From contig JBAOHI010000082.1 of the NCBI GenBank assembly GCA_037045535.1, positions 553,224 to 617,223 of the forward strand: 64,000 nucleotides of DNA, written 5' to 3'. The notes beneath the pieces are model-generated. The model did no database searches, was not told the DNA's origin, and worked only from the letters and a program-made list of their open reading frames with translations. Below are positions 9,021 to 16,887 of this stretch, piece after piece (position 1 is the first letter of the stretch; each line of letters opens with the position of its first letter). Made by a program: the position numbers and the translations under genes. Source of the stretch: Competibacter_A sp037045535. GTDB taxonomy: Bacteria > Pseudomonadota > Gammaproteobacteria > Competibacterales > Competibacteraceae.

Positions 9021-10737
9021 TACGCTGATCGTATCCGATTATGTGATCTGTGCGACCTTGCGCAAGGTGCCGGATGTGTTCAATGCATCGATGCTATGGG
9101 AGCGGGTGCGGAGCGGTCAGGATGGGGTTTTTTTGCTGGAAGCGCTCAAGCGCTATCCACGCGTACCCCGTGGTCACCAGCGCAAGGAAACCTGCTATAG
9201 CCAGGTGATAGTGCGCATTCCCGAGCGCGATTACTTGCGGGACAACCGACTGGATGAAGGCATTGCTCGCGAAATGCTATTGCGGGAGTTGCACCGGTTG
9301 CACGAGCGGGATCTCGGCCGGCAGATGGTCGAGAACACCGCGATCCGCTACCACCTGGAACCGGATCCGGTACTGCGACCAGGCGAGGTCCAATTCCTAT
9401 TCGGACGGGCGATTTATCTACCGGCCGATGACGAGCTTCCCCTGTTTTACATTCAAGCGACCTCCGAGGGGCAGGCTGATTGGCGGGAATTGGGGATGAT
9501 TCATGCGGGTCAGCGGTTGACCCTGTTGAACGGTGATCGACGCGCGGGTAGTTTTCCGGTGGTGGGTTGGCCGTTTCCGAACGGCGAGTCGATCTTGCTG
9601 ATGCTGCGTCCCGGTGTGCCCGCCTTGGTGGATGTGCTGTCGGAACCGCCGGGCGGACTGAATCTGGCCGACGATGGCGAAGGTGGATTTATCGTGCGCG
9701 ACCGGCGTGGTCGGGCTTTACGGTTACGGGTGGTGGCGCGGTCGGTCGAGGTGGGGGGGGTGTCCACGGTTTTAGAGCGCAGCTTGATCACGTCGCCGCG
9801 ACCTGGGTTGCCGCCCGCGGCGGCACTTTCCGAACCGCTCACACCGTTGACCGTGCCCGAGGAACCGCCTACTACGCCAGACATCGACTTTCCGGTGACC
9901 GATATTTGGGGGCGGCGTGAGCCCGTGCTAGGGTTTGCGGCCGAGTTTGACAGCCCCTTGAAACCGCAACAGTCTCCGGTCGATTGGCCAACCCCCCCGC
10001 CAGTGGCGTCGGCGGCTCCTGTATCCGAACCGGCGACGGGACCGGAACAGCTGACCTGGATTCCTCAGCGACCGGCCACAGTCGTCCGGGTGGCGGGGGT
10101 AGCTTTGCAGCGACTGTCGACCTATGCCGCGGCCGGGATCAGCGACTGGCGAATCTGTTTTAACCGTGCGGGCGGTATGGTGCCGGGCGGCCATCCCGAA
10201 GCGGTCGCCTGGTTGCGGATCGATAGCGCGGATCGCGTGTTCGGCGAAGTCGTCGGCTTGTCAACGCCGCTGGCTCTGCCGGGAACGTGGCAACCCTTTT
10301 CGGATCTGGAGTTGGAGCTTCATGCCGCGCCGCCACCGATGACCGTGCATTATCTGGGCTGGATGTTCTTGCCGACTCCGCTGGCGTTGCCGGTGCCGCG
10401 CGGGCGGGCGGTCAGCTTCGGGCGCGGTTCGGAAGCGGATATCGCGCCGCGCCTGCTGGCCGATCCTCGGTCACTGCGCTGGGATGGCAATGCGGCCAAG
10501 ACAGTGGGCATCAACGCCGAGTATCTCGGGTTGTCTCGTCGGCATCTGCAGTTGCAAGCTCGCCACGACGACTGGTGGGTCCAGCTGGAAAGTCAGAATA
10601 TGCCGGCCTATCGCCTGACGTCTTCGGGGCAGCTGCTGGACGTACTGAGTCCGGGGGCGGATACCACTGCTGCCGCCAAGCCGGGCGATCTGCTGGTGGT
10701 GGGCGGTTACGTGCTGGCGCTGGGGGCGGTGGCGTGA
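9004..10737 (+). CDS. FHA-domain protein
   Basis: A soluble 577-residue protein. The C-terminal 110 or so residues form an FHA domain, a phosphothreonine-binding fold: RAVSFGRGSEADI, then EYLGLSRRHLQLQ with the Ser-Arg-x-His signature, and AAKPGDLLVVGGYVL. The N-terminal half has no membrane helix and no family I recognise. It contains the segment YSQVIVRIPERDYLRDNRLD and a second possible FHA-like region (HAGQRLTLLNGDRRAGSF). GTG at 9004, inside the end of the SEDS gene, gives a 17-bp overlap typical of translational coupling. GTG was preferred over an upstream in-frame ATG at 8968 because that lies deep in the SEDS coding region. Confidence 0.75.
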   Translation: MITPPDTLIVSDYVICATLRKVPDVFNASMLWERVRSGQDGVFLLEALKRYPRVPRGHQRKETCYSQVIVRIPERDYLRDNRLDEGIAREMLLRELHRLHERDLGRQMVENTAIRYHLEPDPVLRPGEVQFLFGRAIYLPADDELPLFYIQATSEGQADWRELGMIHAGQRLTLLNGDRRAGSFPVVGWPFPNGESILLMLRPGVPALVDVLSEPPGGLNLADDGEGGFIVRDRRGRALRLRVVARSVEVGGVSTVLERSLITSPRPGLPPAAALSEPLTPLTVPEEPPTTPDIDFPVTDIWGRREPVLGFAAEFDSPLKPQQSPVDWPTPPPVASAAPVSEPATGPEQLTWIPQRPATVVRVAGVALQRLSTYAAAGISDWRICFNRAGGMVPGGHPEAVAWLRIDSADRVFGEVVGLSTPLALPGTWQPFSDLELELHAAPPPMTVHYLGWMFLPTPLALPVPRGRAVSFGRGSEADIAPRLLADPRSLRWDGNAAKTVGINAEYLGLSRRHLQLQARHDDWWVQLESQNMPAYRLTSSGQLLDVLSPGADTTAAAKPGDLLVVGGYVLALGAVA

Positions 10738-10796
10738 CGGTTATTGTGGCGTTTTGGCAGGCTGTTGCGATTCGAAAGCGAGACCCACGGCGACAG

Positions 10797-12113
10797 CTAG
10801 TGGTTGCCACCCAAGGGTTGGCTTTTCATCCGTGCCGGATCGAACAGGCTGGACGCGATGACTTCGGCGGAAGCGATGGCAAAGTTAAGATTCTGGCCCA
10901 TTTTGAGGCCCATGGCGGCGATGCCGATCACGCTGCCGTCGCTCAGGATGACCGGACCGCCGCTGTTGCCTGGGCTGACCGGCGCGGAAATCTGGATGTA
11001 GCGAACGCCGTCGATCTCGCGCAGGCCGCTGATAACGCCAGTGGAAAAAGTCCCTTCCAAGCCGTAGGGATTGCCGATGACGAACACATCCCGGCCGATC
11101 AGATCCTGACTATAGGCTTCATTGAGCACGAACCTTTCCTTGCTGTTGAGCGAGGTGGCCAACAGCGCTAAATCCGGTTCTTTGCTCCGCTTACGCACGC
11201 TAGCGGTCGATTCCCGCTCGCCGCAGCGAACCGCTAGATTGTCGGCTTTGTCGATGACGTGGTTGTTGGTGATGATCAAGCCGTCCGACGAGACTAGCAA
11301 GCCGCTACCGAGATTGTCGGTCTTGCCGTTCCGAAACGTGATGATCAGGCAGGTGAGCGGAATGCTCTGCCGGTAAATTCGTTGGCCTGGAGTTTCAGTG
11401 CGCGCTGACGTTACGGGGCTGGGTGGGAGAGGATCGGTCCCTGAAGGGGAGGCGGTCGTTGGTGGTGGTGCTGGGGCGGAGGACAGGGGGGAGGATTTGA
11501 AATTGACCGGCTGCCCTAATTGCAAGGCTTTTTGAGCACCGGTCTGGATCGCTGCCGCGTTGTTGGCTGTGGTCAATCGCTGCAACTGTTCGGCGATGGG
11601 CGCCGGATCCTTGGCAAAGCGGTAAGCATTGGCAAAAGCGCCACCGGCGCGCGTCGCGTCGCCGGTCTGTCCGTAAACCTCACCCAATGTCAACCAGGTT
11701 GCCGATTGCGTCGGGGCTAGGGACAGAGCATAAACCGCTAGCCGCTCCGCTTCCTTGAGGCGGTGCAGCCGCAGGTAGGCCAAACTGAGCTGGCCAGCGG
11801 TCTCCGGATCGGCGGGATCGGCAATGAACGCTTGGCGAAAGGCCGCCAGCGCTTCCTTGAAATTGTTGCGGGCCAGTTGCTCGGACCCTTGTTGCCGCAA
11901 AGGACGGGCTCTGGCGGAGTCTTCGGTTTCCGGCCGACGCAGATTTTCCAGCTGCTCTCGAAAGGTTTGCACGCCGGTCACATCGTCGGCGCTCGAATGG
12001 GCGATCATCTGCTGGATGTAATAGTCGATGGTTTCGTACTGGTTCGCCGCGCCTGCTGGCGTAGCAAGCGCTAGGGCGATGAGCAGCATCGACGTCGCCG
12101 AGACGAGTTTCAT
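10797..12113 (-). CDS. Secreted TPR - trypsin-like serine protease
   Basis: A signal peptide (MKLVSATSMLLIALALATPAGA) is followed by tetratricopeptide-like helices over about residues 60-190 (FKEALAAFRQAFIADPADPE, RLKEAERLAVYALSLAPTQ). After a Pro/Ser linker comes a trypsin-fold domain with the whole triad: His in LIITNNHVID, Asp in EPDLALL, Ser in SPGNSGGPV. It is DegP-like in motif but has no PDZ domain. It overlaps the upstream TPR gene by the ATGA at 12110-12113. The two share the same YxxQQM leader region and TPR phrasing, so they are paralogues. Probable role: periplasmic proteolysis linked to the adjoining kinase/SEDS block, inferred from position. Confidence 0.85.
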   Translation of the reverse strand: MKLVSATSMLLIALALATPAGAANQYETIDYYIQQMIAHSSADDVTGVQTFREQLENLRRPETEDSARARPLRQQGSEQLARNNFKEALAAFRQAFIADPADPETAGQLSLAYLRLHRLKEAERLAVYALSLAPTQSATWLTLGEVYGQTGDATRAGGAFANAYRFAKDPAPIAEQLQRLTTANNAAAIQTGAQKALQLGQPVNFKSSPLSSAPAPPPTTASPSGTDPLPPSPVTSARTETPGQRIYRQSIPLTCLIITFRNGKTDNLGSGLLVSSDGLIITNNHVIDKADNLAVRCGERESTASVRKRSKEPDLALLATSLNSKERFVLNEAYSQDLIGRDVFVIGNPYGLEGTFSTGVISGLREIDGVRYIQISAPVSPGNSGGPVILSDGSVIGIAAMGLKMGQNLNFAIASAEVIASSLFDPARMKSQPLGGNH

Positions 12114-12826
12114 GGCGTCTGGCCATTCGAAAGCGGTCGGGTGGAACCAGACAGGGTATCGATCGGGGCGATGCCAGGATTGGGCGACAGCGGAGGAATG
12201 AGGGTCGTTTCCACCGGGAGATGGAAAAGGCGCAGAGTTTCGATAGCAGCGTTACGCAGGGTATCGGAAGTCTCATTTTCTGCAATGTTGCGCAGAATTT
12301 CCTCGGCACGCATCGGATTCTGGGCATAGCGGTAGGTATTGGCTAAGGCGCCTACTGCACGTCGGGCGTCACTTTGCAGCCCGTAGACTTGTGCAAGTTG
12401 GAACCAGGCGACCGAGCGGGTTGGCTCCAGGGCAAGAGCCTGTTGCAGGGCGCTTTCCGCCTCTTGAAATCGGTTGAGCTTGCGTTGGACCAAACCCAGG
12501 TAATTGACAGCCTCGACATTGCTGGGGTCGGCTTGACTGGCTTGCTGGAACGCGCCTAACGCAGTCTCCAACTGATTCTGTCCTAGGGCTGTCAATCCGA
12601 TCTGGAAAGCGGCACGAGCACCTGCCGGATTAGTCGGCCTCGGTTTGGGGTTCTGCTCCAATATCTGCTGCACGGTCGTGACGCCATGGTCGTTGTTGGT
12701 AGCAGCCAGTTCTAGCATTTGTTGGACGTAATAACGGCTTTGCTCACTGGTTTGGGCGATGGTTACCGGAGGGAAGATCGATGCCGCCAGCAACAGCGTC
12801 GCCAGGAAACGAGCAACGACTTGCAT
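12110..12826 (-). CDS. Secreted tetratricopeptide repeat protein
   Basis: The 238-residue product starts with a signal peptide (MQVVARFLATLLLAASIFPPVTIAQ by position; signal core LATLLLAAS). At least three TPRs follow (ALGQNQLETALGAFQQAS, NRFQEAESALQQALALEP, SDARRAVGALANTYRYA). The ATG at 12826 was chosen over the upstream TTG because it begins the signal peptide directly. The protein resembles the first half of the next gene, with which it overlaps by ATGA, so it looks like a protease-less paralogue that could present substrates or bind the same partner. Confidence 0.75.
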   Translation of the reverse strand: MQVVARFLATLLLAASIFPPVTIAQTSEQSRYYVQQMLELAATNNDHGVTTVQQILEQNPKPRPTNPAGARAAFQIGLTALGQNQLETALGAFQQASQADPSNVEAVNYLGLVQRKLNRFQEAESALQQALALEPTRSVAWFQLAQVYGLQSDARRAVGALANTYRYAQNPMRAEEILRNIAENETSDTLRNAAIETLRLFHLPVETTLIPPLSPNPGIAPIDTLSGSTRPLSNGQTP

Positions 12827-12863
12827 GGGTTGGATCGGAAACGAGATGCGCGGGGTCGAAAAA

Positions 12864-13364
12864 CTACAATTTACTGATTTCGTCATACTCCCGCTCCAGG
12901 CTGAGTCGCCTGGTGTTGGCCTGGGTTGCGGTTAATTGACCGCGGTCGAGATCGGTCTCAAACTTTTGGATATTGCGCGTCAATTGCTGTTGCTTACGGC
13001 GCAGCTCGGCGGTTCGCTGCTCCGTGGCGGATTTCGAACGTTGCAATTGGTCGATTCGTTTGGCTATTTCCCGGTTGCGAGCTTTGAGCGATGCGAGCTG
13101 GCGCCGCTGCGCGGCCACCTCGTCGGCTTTCATCTGGCGGGTGGTTTCCAGAGACTCGTTTTCCTCCCGCAAGGCGCGCAATTCATCGAGAGATTGATCC
13201 CGTTCGCCGTGCAACTGCTGTTGTCGCATCTCGTAATCGCCTGACGACAAGCCGCGCACACCCCCGAAAAAGCCGCCCGTGTGAGGATCGTTGGTAGGAT
13301 CGGGAGCGCAGGCCGTGAGGACGAGCAGGCCCAAAACGCTGCTGGTGATACCGATTGATTTCAT
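12864..13364 (-). CDS. Coiled-coil lipoprotein
   Basis: A lipoprotein signal with lipobox VLTAC (Cys about residue 19), then a Gly-rich linker and a long heptad region (LDELRALREENESLETTRQ through KSATEQRTAELRRKQQQLTR) that should form an extended coiled coil. The last residues IS-KL end close to the next gene. I recognise no named family. It sits in a minus-strand run with another coiled-coil lipoprotein and the TPR proteins, which suggests envelope scaffolding. Confidence 0.7.
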   Translation of the reverse strand: MKSIGITSSVLGLLVLTACAPDPTNDPHTGGFFGGVRGLSSGDYEMRQQQLHGERDQSLDELRALREENESLETTRQMKADEVAAQRRQLASLKARNREIAKRIDQLQRSKSATEQRTAELRRKQQQLTRNIQKFETDLDRGQLTATQANTRRLSLEREYDEISKL

Positions 13365-13424
13365 GATCTCAACTCTCCTGCTTCCCGGCTTTCGCTCTCG
13401 ATGGCGGCAGCGAATAGCGGCCTA

Positions 13425-14096
13425 CTAGATGGACATACTGTCGTAAACTTTTTGCAAGCGGGCGACATTTTCTTGGGATTGCTGGCGGGTTTCCTTCAAT
13501 TTGACGACGTTGGACTCGAGTTTCTGAGTGTATTGGTCCTCTGGTCCACGCTGTTGTCGCGACTCCCGATAGACTTCGTTGGCGTCCGCCAGTTGTTTCT
13601 CGGTCAGCGAATTAATCTGTTTAGCCTTCGCCAGCTGCTTTTCCAAAGTGGCTTTCTGGCTAGCCAAGGCATCCCGCGTTACCTTGCCGGCTCGATATTC
13701 GCGTGCCAGCCGCTGCGATTCGCGGTCGAGTTGAGCGATTTCTTGATAAAGCTGGCGGTTCTGGTCATCCGCTTCCGCGATAAATTCCTGGTTGCGCTGG
13801 ATTTCCGCGACCAGGAAATCTTCTTCCCTGGCGTATTGGGCCTTGCGGTCGGCCACTGAACTACCGATGCCGGCTCCAATGATACCGCCCGCCGCCGCGC
13901 CCACCAGTGCGCCCGATCCCTTGTGGCTGACGGCGCCGCCAAGCAGACCGCCCAACACTGCGCCGACTACGGCACCCTCGGCAACGGTCTGCTGACGATC
14001 ATTCATGGTGCCGTCGGGATTAGTGGCACAGCCAGATAAAATCGTACTGGCCAAGAGAACAGCCAGAGGGGTTTTTCCTATTTGTTGAATGAACAT
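13425..14096 (-). CDS. Glycine-zipper and coiled-coil lipoprotein
   Basis: Lipobox STILSGC places a lipidated Cys at about residue 23. Residues 40-85 form a glycine zipper (GAVVGAVLGGLLGGAV, GALVGAAAGGIIGAGIGSS) of the type found in outer-membrane lipoproteins such as SlyB/PcP relatives. The C-terminal 130 residues are charged coiled coil (REEDFLVAEIQRNQEFIAE, QKATLEKQLAKAKQINSL). Same orientation as, and about 60 bp upstream of, the preceding coiled-coil lipoprotein. Probably outer membrane or periplasm. Confidence 0.75.
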   Translation of the reverse strand: MFIQQIGKTPLAVLLASTILSGCATNPDGTMNDRQQTVAEGAVVGAVLGGLLGGAVSHKGSGALVGAAAGGIIGAGIGSSVADRKAQYAREEDFLVAEIQRNQEFIAEADDQNRQLYQEIAQLDRESQRLAREYRAGKVTRDALASQKATLEKQLAKAKQINSLTEKQLADANEVYRESRQQRGPEDQYTQKLESNVVKLKETRQQSQENVARLQKVYDSMSI

Positions 14097-14238
14097 CAGC
14101 GTCTCCGGACCATGACGATGGACGAGGTCACCTTTATAAATTTCGACAGCGGCTTGGGTAGGAAATTCTGTAGGGTGTCAAGGGAGAAAGCAACGATCTG
14201 TGGCGCTCGCATTGCAAAATTGACGTCGCCACCCGCTT

Positions 14239-15234
14239 TTAAGGAGAGGGAGGCAACCGGGATTTCGTGGACGATTTTTCGCCGGCTGGAGCTGGTTTGA
14301 GAGCTGGGGCGCCGGTGGTGGGTGCCGGTTGTTGGATGGAGGGTGGGGTGGGCAGGGGTTGAACCAGCACGACCGGTGCATGGGACGTACATTGGGTGAT
14401 GAGCGTCGTGATCGCGGTGGTCAGCGAGCCAAAGGCGATCGCCAGGGTGGCGTAGGTTTTAAGCTTTTCATGCCGGTCGTAGGGCAACCGGCTGGCACCG
14501 TCGGTCGGATCAGCAGTCGGCGTGGTCTGAATCACGCGGGTCGGCGCCGTTTCCGACAATAAGGTTGGCGGAGAAATGGGACGAGGATCAAGCGGTCCGG
14601 TGATGATGGGTAAACCCGGGGCGGGGGCCAGGCGCGGCGGTGGATTCGCATCGGCCGGCACTGTGTTGGAGACTAGGCGATCGGATGCGAGGGGCGAGCT
14701 GGTGCCGTCATGCCCGGTCGCGGGGTGATGCGTTTCGTCTAGCACGAACACGCCGAACATCCCGGCCAGGCTCGCTAAATCGTGCTTCAATCCTTCACCC
14801 TTGGCGCGGATTTTCCACACGTCATGGTAGCGATAAAGTTCCGCGAGCAGCAGCGAGCGACCGTTAGTCGGTTCCGTCAACCGGAATCGAGAGCTGTCCC
14901 CGGTGGCGGACACCGCGCTGATCGCGATTTCCTCAAGACTGCGGAAGCCGTGGCTTTCCGAAGTGGCGATAAAGAGGCATTTTCGTACCGCGCCGGGCAG
15001 GGCTTCGAGATTGATCAGGAATTCTGCCCGTTGAGGATCGAGGCGGATAGCATCGCCAGGGCTGGCGAGCTGGTTGTAAAACACGAACCAGTCATCGGCC
15101 AAGACGCGCTCGCTCGCATCGAGTGCAAAACAAGCAAAATCGATCTCGGCAGGGGCTCCGCGCCAGATCAGACGAATTCGAACTTTGCCGGTCGCGGCCA
15201 GCGGAGCGTTGGCGCCTTTAATGAGCTCTTTCAT
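14239..15234 (-). CDS. TerD-domain protein with C-terminal membrane segment
   Basis: The first 190 or so residues are TerD-like: start MKELIKGANAPLAATG, IRLIWRGAPAEIDFACFALD, VFYNQLASPGDAIRLD, AELYRYHDVWKIRAKGEG. TerD domains bind calcium and belong to tellurite/phage/stress-response clusters. A Pro-rich linker and one hydrophobic helix (LATLAIAFGSLTTAITTLI by pattern, about residues 265-283) follow, then a Pro-rich end. That anchored form is unusual, since classic TerD is soluble. No TerC or TerB gene is adjacent; a DUF533/TerB-like gene lies 16 kb away. Confidence 0.75.
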   Translation of the reverse strand: MKELIKGANAPLAATGKVRIRLIWRGAPAEIDFACFALDASERVLADDWFVFYNQLASPGDAIRLDPQRAEFLINLEALPGAVRKCLFIATSESHGFRSLEEIAISAVSATGDSSRFRLTEPTNGRSLLLAELYRYHDVWKIRAKGEGLKHDLASLAGMFGVFVLDETHHPATGHDGTSSPLASDRLVSNTVPADANPPPRLAPAPGLPIITGPLDPRPISPPTLLSETAPTRVIQTTPTADPTDGASRLPYDRHEKLKTYATLAIAFGSLTTAITTLITQCTSHAPVVLVQPLPTPPSIQQPAPTTGAPALKPAPAGEKSSTKSRLPPSP

Positions 15235-15319
15235 GCCGGTAGGCGGAAATCCATAATGAGGATGTCAGAATTATACAGCGGTGTGGATGAGCATGAATGT
15301 GCGGGGCAGTCCTTTTGCC

Positions 15320-15892
15320 CTACGGACGACCCGGTGGTAGCAGCGGCAGCTGGATACTGTCGGCGTTCCAGGCATGGGGCGGCCACTGGCGCATGGCGCC
15401 GCGCAGCCGATTCACGAACTGCGGCCCGGTCAGGTTAAATTCGGCGATTGGCGTGCGTGGTCGTGCACGGTTTTTGATGTCCCGGCCCCCGAATAGATTC
15501 AGCGGCCGATGGGTGGCGACCAGGATGAAGGTTTCCGTGCCTGCCGGATCGGGGGGCGCGTAGAAGAGTTTTTTGTTGGTTCCCGGCGGGAAGAAAACCG
15601 TTTCGTTGGCACGGACCGGATAATTGGTCAGCAATTGGCCAGGGTTGCCCGAAGAGTCGATGAAATACAGATTCAAATAACCGTCGCTTGTGGTTTGCAA
15701 GCTGAGATTGATCGGCTCGCCAACGTGGAGCGGTTGTCGTTCGGCGCGGACCGTGATCGAAAACGGAACCTTGGGGTTGCCAAAGTGTAAGGAATCCGCG
15801 ACTGGTTTGGCCGCCGGCGGAGCCGTGGCGCAACTGGTGATCAGCAACGTTAAAATGAATGGTACGAGAATAAAGGGTTGCTTGCTCGACAT
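15320..15892 (-). CDS. DUF4384-type lipoprotein
   Basis: The signal ends in lipobox LLITSC (Cys about residue 21). The body matches the DUF4384 pattern: FSITVRAERQPLHVGEPI, LQTTSDGYLNLYFIDSSG, then TETFILVATHRPLNLFGG. DUF4384 commonly occurs beside caspase-like peptidases and Ser/Thr kinases, as here (caspase gene at 19053, kinase at 5539). The function is unknown; the fold is a beta-sandwich that could bind a partner in the periplasm. Confidence 0.75.
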   Translation of the reverse strand: MSSKQPFILVPFILTLLITSCATAPPAAKPVADSLHFGNPKVPFSITVRAERQPLHVGEPINLSLQTTSDGYLNLYFIDSSGNPGQLLTNYPVRANETVFFPPGTNKKLFYAPPDPAGTETFILVATHRPLNLFGGRDIKNRARPRTPIAEFNLTGPQFVNRLRGAMRQWPPHAWNADSIQLPLLPPGRP

Positions 15893-16058
15893 GGGGATGC
15901 GGGGTCGGTTGTTAAGGAAAACAGTCCGCTGACGCCAGATATGGAACAGCTGATCCGGGATGGCTGGCCCGAGGGATTTTCAAATGGGCGAGCTCCGAGC
16001 GGGCGGAGATAAACGCGCTTTGCGCACCGATAAAAATTCCAACATAGGATACTACGGT

Positions 16059-16862
16059 ATGTTCGATAAACTGACTCATCAAGAAATTTGGATCTGGCTA
16101 TCGTTTTTGGGGCTGATCGTTGTTTGCGGCACCACCGTTGGGCAGCAGCAGGCGCGGCCCGAGTTACTCCTGTATTGTGGGATCACGATGGTACGGCCGA
16201 TGACCGAAATCGCCCGTGCCTTCGAGCAAAAGGAGAATGTCAAGATCACCCTTGCGCAGGGCGGGTCGGAAGATCTTTATCAGAGCGCCAAGAAGAGTGG
16301 ATTGGGCGACTTGTATTTGCCAGGGGAGCCCAGCTACCGCGCTCAACACCTGGCCGAGGGGTTGCTCGGTGATTTCGTGACCGTGGGTTACAACCAGATG
16401 GCTATCATAGTGCGGAAAGGCAACCCGAAGCAGATCAAGAGCGATCTTAGGGAACTACTGCGCCCGGACGTGACGATGATGATCGGCAGCCCGGAGAGCG
16501 GCAGTGTCGGCCAGGAAACCAAGCGGATACTGGAATCAGTCGGCCTCTACGAGCGAGTCGTCGATAAGGCTATTCTGCTGGTATCCGACTCTCGCAGTCT
16601 TAATAACGCCATGAGAAAGGGGGAAGCCGACGTAATGTTGAACTGGCGAGCAACAGGCCATTTCCCCGACAACGCTGAAGTGGTCGATGTGATCGATCTG
16701 GATCCGGCCTTGGTCAAGCCGCAAGCATTGTTGCTGAATTTTCTGAATTTCTCGAAAAATCAGGATTTGGTTCGCCGCTTCATGGAGTATACGGCTTCCG
16801 AGCGAGGGCAGGCGATTTTTCGGAATTACGGCTTTTTGGATAACAAAACCGTGGTCAAATAA
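16059..16862 (+). CDS. Periplasmic substrate-binding protein (ModA-like fold)
   Basis: A membrane/signal segment (IWLSFLGLIVVCGTTVG) is followed by a type II periplasmic binding domain of the molybdate/thiosulfate class: LLYCGITMVRPMTEIARAFE, ITLAQGGSEDLYQS, GDLYLPGEPSY, VGYNQMAIIVRKGNP, and MIGSPESGSVGQETKRIL. No ABC permease or ATPase follows. Instead a hybrid histidine kinase starts 25 bp downstream, so the protein probably works as a ligand sensor for that kinase. ATG 16059 with AGGAT upstream was preferred to an in-frame ATG at 15960, which would put about 33 residues before the signal segment. Confidence 0.75.
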   Translation: MFDKLTHQEIWIWLSFLGLIVVCGTTVGQQQARPELLLYCGITMVRPMTEIARAFEQKENVKITLAQGGSEDLYQSAKKSGLGDLYLPGEPSYRAQHLAEGLLGDFVTVGYNQMAIIVRKGNPKQIKSDLRELLRPDVTMMIGSPESGSVGQETKRILESVGLYERVVDKAILLVSDSRSLNNAMRKGEADVMLNWRATGHFPDNAEVVDVIDLDPALVKPQALLLNFLNFSKNQDLVRRFMEYTASERGQAIFRNYGFLDNKTVVK

Positions 16863-16887
16863 TTTTTCGGTCCATCCTGTTTAAAAT

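Noticed and set aside
11680..12327. 215-codon minus-strand frame over the two TPR genes
   Set aside because: Wrong frame across a confirmed ATGA overlap of two TPR genes.
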